From Pseudomonas wuhanensis (GTDB lineage Bacteria > Pseudomonadota > Gammaproteobacteria > Pseudomonadales > Pseudomonadaceae): DNA of 64,000 nt. This document shows positions 1-10,284 of the stretch, in pieces (position 1 is the stretch's first letter; every line of letters begins with the position of its first letter). The DNA lies in the NCBI RefSeq assembly GCF_030687395.1, contig NZ_CP117430.1, positions 5,828,001 through 5,892,000 of the forward strand. Direction: 5' to 3'. The translations under genes and the position numbers were made by a program. The notes below the pieces were generated by a model. The model worked only from the letters and a program-made list of their open reading frames with translations, ran no database searches and was not told the origin of the DNA.

Positions 1-39
1 TTACCGGGGTGAGACCATTCCCTGGTAACACCACATTCC

Positions 40-133
40 CCTGTGGGGGCCGGGCTTGCCTGCGATAGCATCACCTCGATATCACTGAAAGACCGAGGTG
101 CCTGCATCGCGGGCAAGCCCGGCTCCCACAGGG
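40..133. repeat. REP palindrome pair (inverted)
   Basis: Two REP-like units face each other, CTGTGGGGGCCGGGCTTGCC at 41-60 and GCGGGCAAGCCCGGCTCCCA near 109-129. The spacer carries a smaller stem, CACCTCG 72-78 against CGAGGTG 94-100. A further partial unit (GGGGAGGCTTGCCCGCGAAG) lies near 152-171. Together they fill most of the 284 bases before the first gene; no coding sequence is supported there. Confidence 0.85.
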
Positions 134-284
134 TTCTGCATCGTCTGGTCGGGGAGGCTTGCCCGCGAAGCTTTTTTGTTCGAAACTCCGCACCTCGCCC
201 CCCCCCCGCGGCGACCCTGGATCAGCAGACAGGGCAACACTGAGCTGGCAACCCTGAACCCAACTTTCAGAGGAGCCGGCCACC

Positions 285-1643
285 ATGCCTGCGACCCGTA
301 CCTGGTTAAAAAATCCCCTCGCCATTTTCACGGCCAACGCGCTCGATGCCCGTGGCGGTCTGGTTGTGCAAGACGGCTTGATCGTCGAAGTGCTTGCCGC
401 CGGCCAGCAACCGTCCGCGCCCTGTGACCACGTTTTCGATGCTCGCGAACACGTGATCCTGCCAGGGCTGATCAACACCCATCACCACTTCTATCAAACC
501 CTGACCCGTGCCTGGGCACCGGTGGTTAATCAGCCGTTGTTCCCGTGGTTGAAAACCCTCTATCCGGTCTGGGCTCGCCTTACCCCTGAAAAACTTGCCC
601 TCGCCACCAAAGTCGCGTTGGCCGAATTGCTGCTGTCCGGTTGCACCACAGCCGCCGACCACCATTACCTGTTTCCGGAAGGCCTGGAAAACGCGATCGA
701 TGTGCAGGTCGAGAGTGTTCGCGAACTGGGGATGCGCGCCATGCTCACTCGCGGTTCCATGAGCCTTGGCGAAAAAGACGGCGGCCTGCCACCGCAGCAA
801 ACCGTCCAGGAAGGCGAAGTGATCCTCGACGACAGCCAACGTCTAATCGCCGCGTACCACGAGCGCGGCGATGGGGCGCAGATTCAGATCGCGCTGGCGC
901 CCTGCTCACCGTTCTCGGTGACCCCGCAAATCATGTCCGCCAGCGCCGAACTAGCGAACACCCTCGACGTGCGCCTGCACACGCACCTGGCGGAAACCCT
1001 CGACGAAGAAGACTTCTGCCTGCAGCGTTTCGGTCTGCGCACCGTTGATTATCTGGACAGCGTCGGCTGGCTCGGGCCGCGTACCTGGCTGGCCCACGGC
1101 ATTCATTTCAACCCCGACGAAATCGCCCGACTCGGCGCGGCCGGCACGGGCATTTGCCATTGCCCGAGTTCGAACATGCGCCTGGCTTCCGGCATTTGCC
1201 CGACGCTGGACCTGACCGCTGCGGGTGCGCTGCTGGGTCTGGGCGTAGACGGTTCGGCATCCAACGATGCGTCGAACATGATCCTCGAAACCCGCCAGGC
1301 GCTGTACATCCAGCGGCTGCGTTACGGCGCGGAAAAAATTACGCCGGAATTGGTGCTGGGCTGGGCGACCAAAGGCTCGGCGAGTTTGCTCGGGCGCAGC
1401 GATATCGGTGAACTGGCGGTGGGCAAGCAGGCGGATCTGGCGCTGTTCAAACTGGATGAACTGCGCTTCTCCGGCAGCCATGATCCGGTGTCGGCGCTGC
1501 TGCTCTGCGGCGCAGATCGGGCGGACCGGGTGATGGTCGGTGGCAAGTGGCGGGTGATCGACGGGCAGGTTGAAGGACTGGATCTGAAAGGGTTGATTGC
1601 CGATCACAGCCAGGCAGCTCGGCAGTTGATCGCCGGTACCTGA
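285..1643 (+). CDS. 8-oxoguanine deaminase (amidohydrolase family)
   Basis: A 452-residue cytosolic metal-dependent amidohydrolase of the ATZ/TRZ-like group. The Pseudomonas members of this subgroup deaminate 8-oxoguanine to urate; older annotations call them hydroxyatrazine hydrolases. Visible metal and catalytic motifs are NTHHHF (about residues 65-70, HxH metal ligands), HTHLAET (about 233-239), HGIHF (about 270) and GVDGSASND (about 322-330, catalytic Asp). The start is the ATG at 285, preceded by AGGAG at 271-275. It is the first gene of a purine cluster with a BMP-family binding protein, an oxygenase and adenine deaminase. The exact substrate is inferred from family and context. Confidence 0.85.
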   Translation: MPATRTWLKNPLAIFTANALDARGGLVVQDGLIVEVLAAGQQPSAPCDHVFDAREHVILPGLINTHHHFYQTLTRAWAPVVNQPLFPWLKTLYPVWARLTPEKLALATKVALAELLLSGCTTAADHHYLFPEGLENAIDVQVESVRELGMRAMLTRGSMSLGEKDGGLPPQQTVQEGEVILDDSQRLIAAYHERGDGAQIQIALAPCSPFSVTPQIMSASAELANTLDVRLHTHLAETLDEEDFCLQRFGLRTVDYLDSVGWLGPRTWLAHGIHFNPDEIARLGAAGTGICHCPSSNMRLASGICPTLDLTAAGALLGLGVDGSASNDASNMILETRQALYIQRLRYGAEKITPELVLGWATKGSASLLGRSDIGELAVGKQADLALFKLDELRFSGSHDPVSALLLCGADRADRVMVGGKWRVIDGQVEGLDLKGLIADHSQAARQLIAGT

Positions 1644-1740
1644 CACAACACCAAACAAATGTGGGAGACGCCCGCACCAGTGGATGGCGTGGATTGGTGA
1701 GGGCGCACCGGGATGGTTCTGTGGTGGTCGTCAGGGGCTC

Positions 1741-1808
1741 TTCGCGGGTAAGCCTCGCTCCTACGGGATTTACGCAGGTCATGTGGGAGCGAGGCTTGCC
1801 CGCGATGG
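1741..1808. repeat. REP palindrome pair
   Basis: TTCGCGGGTAAGCCTCGCTC (1741-1760) and GTGGGAGCGAGGCTTGCCCG (about 1783-1802) form an inverted pair in the gap between the deaminase and the binding protein gene. The rest of the gap 1644-1898 shows nothing else. Confidence 0.8.
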
Positions 1809-1898
1809 CCGTTACGCGATTTCGATCCATTTGTTGTCCTGTTGGTCAGCAATTTGCATTGCCCTCCTCCATCTCACAACAAAATGGAGTTCCAGTTC

Positions 1899-2981
1899 AT
1901 GCAAAAACGTCCGTTGAAGCAGCTGTTTTGCGCTGTCGCCGCAGCCATCGGTCTGAGCGCCAGTCTGACCGCCAGTGCCGCCGACCCGCTGAAAGTCGGC
2001 TTCGTCTATATCGGCCCGATCGGTGACCACGGCTGGACGTATCAGCATGAACAGGGACGCAAGGCGCTGACAGACAAATTCGGCGAGCAGATCACCACCA
2101 ACTATGTGGAGAACGTCGCCGAGGGCGCCGATGCCGAGCGGGTGATCCGCAACATGGCCAAGGACAACTACGATCTGATCTTCACCACGTCTTTCGGCTA
2201 CATGAACCCGACCCTGAAAGTCGCCAAGCAATTTCCCAAAGTGACCTTCGAACACGCCACCGGCTACAAGCAGGACAAGAACCTCGGCACTTACCTGGCA
2301 CGCACTTATGAAGGCCGCTACGTCGGCGGTTTCCTCGCAGCGAAGATGACCAAGACCAAGAAAGTCGGCTACGTCGCCTCGTTCCCGATCCCGGAAGTCA
2401 TCCGCGACATCAACGCCATTCAACTGGCCCTGAACAAGTACAACCCGGGCACCGAGATCAAAGTGGTGTGGGTCAATTCCTGGTTCGACCCGGGCAAGGA
2501 AGCCGACGCCGCCAACGCGCTGATCGACCAAGGCGTGGATGTGGTGTTCCAGCACACCGACAGCCCGGCACCGATCCAGGCGGCCGAACGTCGCGGTGTG
2601 TATGCCGTTGGTTATGCATCGGACATGGCGCACTTCGGGCCGAAAGCGGTGCTGACGTCTATCGTCAATGACTGGGGGCCGCATTACATTCAGGCGACTC
2701 AAAGCGTGCTCGACCACACATGGAAATCCCAGGATTACTGGGGCGGTCTGAAGGAAGGCACGGTTGAGCTGCCGATCAGCGACCTGGTGCCAGCTGCGGT
2801 GAAAACCGAAGCCGGGCAGATCATTACCGACATCAAGAGCGGTGCCCTGCATCCGTTCACCGGGCCGATCAAGGATCAGGCCGGTGTCGAGAAAATCCCG
2901 GCGAGCGCGACGGCAACCAATGCGCAACTGGCGTCGATGAACTACTACGTCGAAGGCATGAAGGCCCAGATGCCGAAGTAA
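1899..2981 (+). CDS. BMP family ABC transporter substrate-binding protein (purine/nucleoside type)
   Basis: A 360-residue periplasmic binding protein of the basic membrane protein (BMP/PnrA-like) family, whose members feed nucleosides or purine derivatives to ABC importers. The N-terminus is a signal peptide (MQKRPLKQLF, a hydrophobic core, then cleavage after SASA/ASAA) followed by the typical LKVGFVYIGPIGDHGWT. I chose the ATG at 1899 because GGAG lies at 1886-1889 and because upstream ATGs at 1842 and 1884 would put extra residues before the signal peptide. No permease or ATPase gene is adjacent in the window, so its transporter partners are encoded elsewhere, or upstream of position 1. 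The purine role is inferred from the flanking deaminases. Confidence 0.85.
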   Translation: MQKRPLKQLFCAVAAAIGLSASLTASAADPLKVGFVYIGPIGDHGWTYQHEQGRKALTDKFGEQITTNYVENVAEGADAERVIRNMAKDNYDLIFTTSFGYMNPTLKVAKQFPKVTFEHATGYKQDKNLGTYLARTYEGRYVGGFLAAKMTKTKKVGYVASFPIPEVIRDINAIQLALNKYNPGTEIKVVWVNSWFDPGKEADAANALIDQGVDVVFQHTDSPAPIQAAERRGVYAVGYASDMAHFGPKAVLTSIVNDWGPHYIQATQSVLDHTWKSQDYWGGLKEGTVELPISDLVPAAVKTEAGQIITDIKSGALHPFTGPIKDQAGVEKIPASATATNAQLASMNYYVEGMKAQMPK

Positions 2982-3004
2982 TTCCTTTGAGCCAAAACAC
3001 AGTA

Positions 3005-3098
3005 CCTGTGGGAGCGGGCTTGCCCGCAATAGCGGACTTTCAGTCAACAAAGATGTTGGATGTGCAGACGTCATCGCGGGCAAGCCCGCTCCCACAGG
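3005..3098. repeat. REP palindrome pair (inverted)
   Basis: CCTGTGGGAGCGGGCTTGCC starting at 3005 and GCGGGCAAGCCCGCTCCCAC ending near 3095 are near-perfect inverted copies. They lie between the binding-protein gene and the oxygenase gene. Confidence 0.9.
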
Positions 3099-3142
3099 AC
3101 TTTCTAGTGTTTTCCGGTCTGCGTACTCTTCAGGACAATCGC

Positions 3143-4108
3143 ATGAACAGCCTCCCAATCATCGACATCAGCCCGCTCTACAACGCAGATCAAAACGCTT
3201 GGCAATCCATCGCCACACAAATCGACCGCGCCTGCCGCGAATGGGGCTTTTTCTATATCAAGGGCCACCCGATTTCGGCGGAGCGCATCGATGCCGTGCT
3301 CAACCACGCCCAACGTTTCTTCGCCCTGCCCACTACTGAAAAACTCAAGATCGACATCACCCAGACCCGCCACCACCGCGGCTATGGCGCCATCGCCACC
3401 GAGCAACTCGACCCCAGCAAACCCAGCGATCTGAAAGAAACCTTCGACATGGGCCTGCACCTGCCGGCTGATCATCCCGAGGTTATTGCGGAAAAACCTT
3501 TGCGCGGTCCCAACCGTCATCCGTCGATGCCCGGTTGGGAATCGCTGATGGAGCAACACTACGTCGACATGCAGGCGCTCGCTCAAACCCTGCTGCGAGC
3601 CATGACCCTGGCGTTGGGCATCGAGCGTGACTTCTTCGATAGCCGCTTCAAAGAACCGGTCAGCGTGCTGCGAATGATTCATTACCCCCCGCGCCACACG
3701 GCCAGCACCAAAGATCAGCAAGGTGCCGGCGCTCACACCGATTACGGTTGCATCACCCTGCTCTATCAGGATGCCGCTGGCGGTCTGCAAGTGCGCAATG
3801 TGCAGGGCGATTGGATCGATGCACCGCCGATCGAAGGCACGTTCGTGGTCAACCTCGGCGACATGATGGCGCGCTGGAGCAACGACCATTACCTGTCGAC
3901 GCCACACCGGGTGATCAGCCCGTTGGGAGTGGATCGGTACTCGATGCCGTTCTTTGCCGAACCGCATCCCGACACCGCCATTGAATGCCTGCCCGGTTGC
4001 CAGGACGAACGGCATCCGGCGAAGTATCCGGCCACCACCTGCGCCGAATTCCTGCTGTCGCGCTTCGCCGATACCTACGCCTATCGACGGCAACAGGAAG
4101 CCGTGTAA
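3143..4108 (+). CDS. isopenicillin N synthase-like Fe(II)/2-oxoglutarate-type oxygenase
   Basis: A 321-residue non-haem iron oxygenase. The DIOX_N-type N-terminal region begins LPIIDISPLY, contains the W-G-F-F-Y motif of the family, and is followed by the double-stranded beta-helix domain. The iron ligands are visible as HTD in GAHTDYG and the distal His in STPHRV, with the R-x-S cosubstrate motif as RYSMPF. The start is the ATG at 3143 with AGGA at 3132-3135. An ATG further upstream (2987) would translate a REP element, so it is rejected. The homologue sits beside adenine deaminase in P. aeruginosa too (PA0147/PA0148). The substrate is unknown; oxidation of a purine or nucleoside is a contextual guess only. 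Confidence 0.85.
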   Translation: MNSLPIIDISPLYNADQNAWQSIATQIDRACREWGFFYIKGHPISAERIDAVLNHAQRFFALPTTEKLKIDITQTRHHRGYGAIATEQLDPSKPSDLKETFDMGLHLPADHPEVIAEKPLRGPNRHPSMPGWESLMEQHYVDMQALAQTLLRAMTLALGIERDFFDSRFKEPVSVLRMIHYPPRHTASTKDQQGAGAHTDYGCITLLYQDAAGGLQVRNVQGDWIDAPPIEGTFVVNLGDMMARWSNDHYLSTPHRVISPLGVDRYSMPFFAEPHPDTAIECLPGCQDERHPAKYPATTCAEFLLSRFADTYAYRRQQEAV

Positions 4109-4156
4109 TGAACCGGCTGGTCAGGTTTTGCTCATTGTTTCTGCGGGCATCTGTAG

Positions 4157-5140
<984 letters not shown>

Positions 5141-5159
5141 TAAGTAACACCGCAAAACA

Positions 5160-5266
5160 CTGTGGGAGCGGGCTTGCCCGCGATGAGGCCAACTGTCTCA
5201 ACATCGAGTCGGCTGACAGTCCGCTATCGCGGGCAAGTCGAATCGTCGCACCGCCGCTCCCACAGG
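5160..5266. repeat. REP pair with an interrupted second unit
   Basis: The first unit CTGTGGGAGCGGGCTTGCCC (5160-5179) is canonical. The second begins GCGGGCAAG (about 5229-5237), is interrupted by TCGAATCGTCGCACCG, and resumes as CCGCTCCCACAGG up to 5266. It lies between convergent adenine deaminase and MFS genes and may also limit read-through. Confidence 0.85.
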
Positions 5267-5274
5267 AACTGTGT

Positions 5275-6657
5275 TCAGCCGACGATCTCTACTTCGCTCA
5301 ATTCTTCCAACGTCTTGCCCCGGGTCTCCATCCCGAACATCCACACCACCCCCGCCGCAATCGCAAAGCACATCGCCCCCAGCGCAAACACCCCGCCTTG
5401 CCCGGTCATCGGGAACACCAGCCCGGTCACCAACGGCCCGAGCAACGACCCCACGCGGCCGATGGCTGAGGCGAACCCCGAACCCGTGGCGCGTGCCGAT
5501 GTCGGGTACAACTCAGGGGTGTAGGTGTAGAGCACGGCCCACATGCCGAACAGAAAGAACTGCATCAGCAGCCCCGAGGTAATCAACAGACTGACGTTGC
5601 CGCCGAACACCGCACTCTGGCCATAAAGAAACGCCATGATCCCGCCGCCGAGCATCGTCACGACGCACACCGGTTTACGCCCCCAACGCTCCACCAGCCA
5701 GGCGGCCATGAGGAAACCGGGAATCCCGCCGAGAGAAATCAGCACCGTGTAATACACCGACTGGGTCACGGCGAAACCCGACTGTTGCAACAACGCACTG
5801 AGCCAGGACGTCAGGCCATAGAAACCCAGCAAAGCGAAGAACCACACGCTCCAGATCATCATCGTGCGCTGGCGATACTGCGGCGACCAGATCTCCCGTA
5901 ACGCAGAGAAGAAAGTGCCCGGTTGACTCGCCATCCGTGGCAGGCGAATGGGTTCAGGCAGATCCGCACGGCCCAGTGAAGCCCGGACCCGATCTTCGAT
6001 GCCGAGCAAGACCTTATCCGCCGCATCATGATGCCCGGCCTGCTCCAGCCAGCGCGGAGACTCGGGAATGAAAAAACGAATCGCCAGGACGAACACCGCC
6101 GGCACCGCCAACACCAGAAAAATGTCGCGCCAGCCAATCACCGGCAACAGGAAGTACGACAGCACTCCAGCCGCGACGAAACCGAGCGGCCAAAAACCAT
6201 CCATCAATGCGATGTAACGCCCACGTCGCTTTGCCGGAATCAGCTCTGACAGCATCGACTGAGCAATCGGGAATTCCATGCCCATGCCGATCCCCAGCAA
6301 GACTCGGAACAGCGTCAGCGTTTCGACGTTCTGCGCCGTGGAGCATAGGTAGCTGGCGATACCCCACAGCACAATGCTCCACTGGAACACCGGTTTTCGC
6401 CCGAAGCGGTCGGCCAACATGCCGGACAGCGATGCACCCACGACCATGCCGAAGAAACTCGAACTGGCCAGCAACCCGGCCTGCGCCGTGCTCAGGCCGA
6501 ACTCGGTTTTGATCGAGCCGAGGAGGAACGTCATCATCGCCAGGTCCATGGAGTCGAAGAAAAACGCCAAGGCAATGATGATGAAAATGATGCGGTGATA
6601 GCCGCTGATGGGCAGCCGTTCCAATCGTTCTGCCGCGCTGAAGTTTCGTGTTTCCAT
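5275..6657 (-). CDS. MFS transporter, sugar-porter/NiaP-like
   Basis: A 460-residue inner-membrane carrier with about 12 hydrophobic segments. The MFS signature between TM2 and TM3 reads GMLADRFGRKPVF, and the second-half counterpart is VERWGRKPV. The opening region (SGYHRIIFIIIALAFFFDSMDLAMM) resembles niacin/aromatic-acid type porters, but the substrate cannot be decided from sequence. The start is the ATG at 6657; on the minus strand it is preceded by a GGGGGAA ribosome-binding stretch. An ATG at 6783 is rejected because it adds 42 non-hydrophobic residues. The ArsR-like gene upstream on the same strand (gap 136 bases) is a possible regulator. Confidence 0.8.
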   Translation of the reverse strand: METRNFSAAERLERLPISGYHRIIFIIIALAFFFDSMDLAMMTFLLGSIKTEFGLSTAQAGLLASSSFFGMVVGASLSGMLADRFGRKPVFQWSIVLWGIASYLCSTAQNVETLTLFRVLLGIGMGMEFPIAQSMLSELIPAKRRGRYIALMDGFWPLGFVAAGVLSYFLLPVIGWRDIFLVLAVPAVFVLAIRFFIPESPRWLEQAGHHDAADKVLLGIEDRVRASLGRADLPEPIRLPRMASQPGTFFSALREIWSPQYRQRTMMIWSVWFFALLGFYGLTSWLSALLQQSGFAVTQSVYYTVLISLGGIPGFLMAAWLVERWGRKPVCVVTMLGGGIMAFLYGQSAVFGGNVSLLITSGLLMQFFLFGMWAVLYTYTPELYPTSARATGSGFASAIGRVGSLLGPLVTGLVFPMTGQGGVFALGAMCFAIAAGVVWMFGMETRGKTLEELSEVEIVG

Positions 6658-6793
6658 GCCACATTCCCCCAATCCTGAAAATCCCCGGATCGAGTGTGCG
6701 CGATAGCGGCTGGGGATTATTGCTAAATGCGACCTGTCCACAGCTCTGAACGACGCCTGAAACAAAGATCCCGGACGTCGCACCTCAATGGCT

Positions 6794-7528
6794 CTAAAAC
6801 GCCATTTCCAGCTCGGTTTCCTTGGCGAATCGATGGATTTCCCGCTGCCCCGCAGCGGTGATCTGCAAGGCTCGCGAATCGTTGGGCAGGCTCAACCAGC
6901 CGGACTGCATGAACAGCTGCAACAACGCAGCGCCCAGCGCCCCCCCCATGTGCGGGCGTCTTTCGCTCCAGTCCGGGCAAGCGCAGGCGACTCTGCTGTT
7001 GCGATGAGCCAGCGCCTGGATGAACACACCGCGTGTTGCCAATTGTGTAGCGCCCTTGTGAGTGATCATGACCCGCTGATCGAATTGCTCGATCCAGCCC
7101 GCATCCAGCAGACGCTGGTAGAGGTCGGCGGCCAGGGTACCGCCCAGATGGTCGTCGCAGAGTCTGGCCCGCAGCAGTGACGAAGGCGCCGCCTGAGGTT
7201 TGGCGATAGGGCTGGTGCGTTTGAAAACCTCTGGAATGTCCCGAGGCGCGCTGGCCAGGGTCGCGCTGGCCAAGGCCTCTATCGCGGCGCCGACTTCGGG
7301 CGCGGCAAGCCGGAAAAACCGTTTGCGTCCACGGGTTTCGACTTTCAACAGACCTCCGGCGGACAAACGCCCTAAATGCGCACTGGCCGAAGACGGCGAC
7401 AGGCCGGCCAGCAACGCCAGCTCTTCGGTTTGCCGCGCCGAGCCGTCCATCAAGGCCCACATCATTGCGCTGCGCTTTGGGTCAGCCAGCAATGTGGCGA
7501 TCTGGCTGATGCAAGGTGCATGTTCCAT
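6794..7528 (-). CDS. ArsR-family winged-helix transcriptional regulator
   Basis: A 244-residue regulator. The N-terminal about 85 residues are an ArsR-type winged helix: ATLLADPKRSAMMWALMDG, then TEELALLAGLSPSSASAHLG as recognition helices, then the wing KVETRGRKRFFRL. The C-terminal 150 residues hold several Cys and His residues (LCDDHLGG, ACPDW) but no metal site I can name. The start at 7528 is supported by AGGGAGTG about 8 bases upstream; a longer frame reaching 7720 has no comparable site. It lies upstream of, and co-directional with, the MFS gene, which it may control. Confidence 0.8.
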   Translation of the reverse strand: MEHAPCISQIATLLADPKRSAMMWALMDGSARQTEELALLAGLSPSSASAHLGRLSAGGLLKVETRGRKRFFRLAAPEVGAAIEALASATLASAPRDIPEVFKRTSPIAKPQAAPSSLLRARLCDDHLGGTLAADLYQRLLDAGWIEQFDQRVMITHKGATQLATRGVFIQALAHRNSRVACACPDWSERRPHMGGALGAALLQLFMQSGWLSLPNDSRALQITAAGQREIHRFAKETELEMAF

Positions 7529-7843
7529 GTATTCACTCCCTGTTGAATCGTTTCGTCTACTGCTCAGAGACATCTTGACCAGTAATGTGTCGTCGGCCAA
7601 GACGCGAAAACCGTCATAAACCGGTAAAGCCACCCACTCACCCAGGCCATTGCTTCGCGGGTGCAATGAAGGTCCGGTGATGACCATTGGGTCTGACCGA
7701 ATCGAACCTGAACTCGCCATTGCGAGGTCGACGGTGCGTACATCAGGCGAGCGCTAGTATAAGCGGGTTAACCGCCGGTTCCTGCCCTCGGGGGCCCATT
7801 GGTGGTGATAGTTCCTGACAGAAATTTCGCTATTTGCCTGCGA
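7529..7843. other. intergenic region between two regulators (315 bp)
   Basis: Lies upstream of the ArsR-like gene and downstream of the LysR gene, both on the minus strand. It should hold the ArsR gene promoter, but I could not place convincing -35/-10 elements, and I see no repeat or supported small gene. Confidence 0.5.
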
Positions 7844-8773
7844 CTAATGATCGACATCCGATTTCGTCGGAAATTGACTGCTTATACGAGCGCATCGGCT
7901 GGCAAGCATTTCCCGCAAAAGGTTCACCGGCTTACTCAATTGTGCGCGATGGGCGCACAGCAAATTCAGCGGTGCGCGCTCACAGAGCAGTTCCGGCATC
8001 AGCACTTTCAACCGACCGGCCAGTACATCGGCGGCGACATCGAGCCAGGACTTATACGCAATCCCCGCCCCCGCTACGGCCCACAGACGCACAACATCGG
8101 CGTCGTCACTGAAGCGATCGCCACTGACCGTCAGGCTCACTTCGCGTTTGCCATCGTGGAAACTCCAGTGATCGTGGACCCGGCTGCCGAGCATGAACAA
8201 CAGGCAATTGTGCTGAGCCAGTTGCTCCAGATGCCGAGGTTCGCCATGCCGGGCCAGATAACTCGGCGCTGCACAGAGCACGCGACGGTTCTGCGCAGCG
8301 ATGGGCAACGCCACCAGGCTCGAGTCTTCCGGCTCGCCATAACGCAGGGCAATGTCCACCGGTTGGCGGAACAGGTCGGCGATGCGGTCGCCCAGCAGCA
8401 ACCGTACCGTGAGTTTCGGATGCTCGCGCTGAAACTCGTCGAGCCATGGCAACAGCAGGTTGCGACCGAAATCCGAAGGCGCCGACAGCTGCAAAATCCC
8501 GCTGACCTGATCTTGCCCGCTGGCCAGCAAGCGGCGGCCCTCATCGAGATTGCTCAAGGCTGCCCGGGCGTATTCCAGAAAGCCCTCGCCTTCAGCGGTC
8601 AGGCGCAGGCTGCGGGTAGAACGGGCGAGCAAGCGCGCGCCGAGTTGCTGTTCGATGCGCTTCAACGCCGCACTGGCCACTGCCGCCGACATATCCATCA
8701 CCCGCGCCGCCGCCGACAGACTGCCCAGGTCCGCAGCCCGAACGAACAACTGCAAGTCATCGAAACGCAACAT
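7844..8773 (-). CDS. LysR-family transcriptional regulator
   Basis: A 309-residue LysR regulator. The winged HTH covers roughly residues 1-60 (DLQLFVRAADLGSLSAAAR, then VASAALKRIEQQLGARLLAR), and the effector-binding domain about 90-300 begins ISGILQLSAPSDFGRN-like (GILQLSAPSDFG). It is divergent from the zinc-type alcohol dehydrogenase-like gene at 8892 with a 118-base shared intergenic region, the usual arrangement for a LysR regulator and its target. The inducer is unknown. Confidence 0.88.
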   Translation of the reverse strand: MLRFDDLQLFVRAADLGSLSAAARVMDMSAAVASAALKRIEQQLGARLLARSTRSLRLTAEGEGFLEYARAALSNLDEGRRLLASGQDQVSGILQLSAPSDFGRNLLLPWLDEFQREHPKLTVRLLLGDRIADLFRQPVDIALRYGEPEDSSLVALPIAAQNRRVLCAAPSYLARHGEPRHLEQLAQHNCLLFMLGSRVHDHWSFHDGKREVSLTVSGDRFSDDADVVRLWAVAGAGIAYKSWLDVAADVLAGRLKVLMPELLCERAPLNLLCAHRAQLSKPVNLLREMLASRCARISSQFPTKSDVDH

Positions 8774-8891
8774 CGTCAGCCCCGATTATCAAAAAAATAT
8801 TGAAAGAGACTGCTCTTTTAGCGGGTTTTATCTTGCCGGGAAATAACCAATCATCTGTCCCATCGAAATCATTCCCTCTGAGGAACCCACC

Positions 8892-9905
8892 ATGAAAGCC
8901 ATTGCCTACTACGCCTCCCTGCCCATCAGCGACGAAAAATCCCTGCAAGACATCGAACTGCCAGAACCGGTCGCCGGCCCGCGCGACCTGTTGGTGGAGG
9001 TCAAAGCCATCTCGGTCAACCCGGTGGACACCAAGGTCCGCCAGAACGTCCAGCCTGAAGGTGGCGCGGCAAAGGTGCTGGGCTGGGACGTGGCCGGTGT
9101 GGTCAAGGCTGTCGGCAGCGAAGTGACCTTGTTCAAGGCTGGCGACAAGGTGTTCTACGCCGGCTCCATCGCCCGTGCCGGCGGCAATAGCGAGTTGCAT
9201 GTGGTGGACGAGCGAATCGTCGGCCATATGCCGAAAACCCTCGGTTTCGCCGAAGCCGCCGCCCTGCCGCTGACCGCCATCACCGCGTGGGAACTGCTGT
9301 TCGAACGCCTGCAAGTGCGCGAAGACAAAACCGATGAAGGCCAGAGCCTGCTGATCGTCGGTGCCGCTGGCGGCGTGGGTTCGATCCTCACGCAACTGGC
9401 CAGCCAGCTCACCGGGCTGAAGGTCATTGGCACCGCTTCCCGTGCACAAACCCAAAGCTGGGTGCGTGACCTGGGCGCCGACCAGGTGATCGATCATAGC
9501 CAGCCGCTGAGTGAAGAACTCAAACGTGCGGGGTTCGAGCATGTGACCCACGTCGCCAGCCTGACCCAGACCGATCAACATCTGGATCAACTGGTAGAGG
9601 CGTTGGCGCCGCAAGGCAAACTGGCGTTGATCGATGACCCGAAGTCGCTGGACGTGACCAAGCTCAAGCGCAAGAGCCTGTCACTGCACTGGGAATTCAT
9701 GTACACCCGCTCGCTGTTCGAAACCGCAGACATGATCGAGCAGCACAAACTGCTCAACCGCGTCGCCGGGCTGATCGATGCGGGCACGTTGAAAACCACG
9801 GTCGGCGAACACTTCGGGACCATCAACGCAGCCAACCTGCGTCGTGCCCATGAACTGCTGGAGAGCGGCAAGTCCAAGGGCAAGATTGTGCTTGAAGGGT
9901 TCTGA
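8892..9905 (+). CDS. zinc-type alcohol dehydrogenase-like / quinone oxidoreductase (MDR superfamily)
   Basis: A 337-residue medium-chain dehydrogenase/reductase. The GroES-like N-terminal part contains VEVKAISVNPVDTKVR and LGWDVAGVVKAVG. The nucleotide-binding motif GAAGGVGS is near residue 156, typical of NADPH-dependent quinone/enone reductases. The catalytic-zinc Cys and His ligands of true alcohol dehydrogenases are not evident, so a zinc-independent quinone or enal reductase is more likely. AGGAACC lies 9 bases before the ATG at 8892. It is divergent from the LysR gene and probably under its control, as part of an electrophile or redox stress response. Confidence 0.85.
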   Translation: MKAIAYYASLPISDEKSLQDIELPEPVAGPRDLLVEVKAISVNPVDTKVRQNVQPEGGAAKVLGWDVAGVVKAVGSEVTLFKAGDKVFYAGSIARAGGNSELHVVDERIVGHMPKTLGFAEAAALPLTAITAWELLFERLQVREDKTDEGQSLLIVGAAGGVGSILTQLASQLTGLKVIGTASRAQTQSWVRDLGADQVIDHSQPLSEELKRAGFEHVTHVASLTQTDQHLDQLVEALAPQGKLALIDDPKSLDVTKLKRKSLSLHWEFMYTRSLFETADMIEQHKLLNRVAGLIDAGTLKTTVGEHFGTINAANLRRAHELLESGKSKGKIVLEGF

Positions 9906-10105
9906 CCCAAGGATCAAAAGATCACAGCGCCTACAGGGGATGACCGAAATATCCGGGATGTACTTCGCCGTCCCCTGTTGCCGTCAGTCAGAGAATTGAC
10001 CGTTGTCACAATTGCGATCGTATTCGGGTCTACAATCGAAAGCTCTGCGAACAATCATTTACGTGATGTCTTTTGCGAGACGTCTTTTACAAGAGGAGCT
10101 CCGCA

Positions 10106-10276
10106 ATGAAGATCCTGATAAAAGAAGTGGCAACATCCCGCTGGCAGGTCCGCCTGGATCAACACGCTGTGATGTTTCGCAGTGAAGCCGAAGCGCTAGC
10201 CTTCACTAAAACGCTTGAAGCGCGCTTGCACGCGCCCCATCAGTTTCCCGACCGTCAGCAGCGCGCTGCTGGCTGA
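10106..10276 (+). CDS. small conserved Pseudomonas protein (56 aa)
   Basis: A 56-residue protein, MKILIKEVATSRWQVRLDQ at the start, then an acidic-basic helix (SEAEALAFTKTLEARL). The ATG at 10106 has a strong AGAGGAG site 7 bases upstream, which settles the start. I recognise the type as a small hypothetical common in Pseudomonas, with a beta-strand-like W-Q-V-R-L followed by an amphipathic helix, but I know no function. It ends 9 bases before the convergent Bcr/CflA gene. Confidence 0.65.
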   Translation: MKILIKEVATSRWQVRLDQHAVMFRSEAEALAFTKTLEARLHAPHQFPDRQQRAAG

Positions 10277-10284
10277 GTCCGTCC

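Noticed and set aside
43..243. Short frames over the REP region at the window start
   Set aside because: They translate REP palindromes and lack initiation signals.
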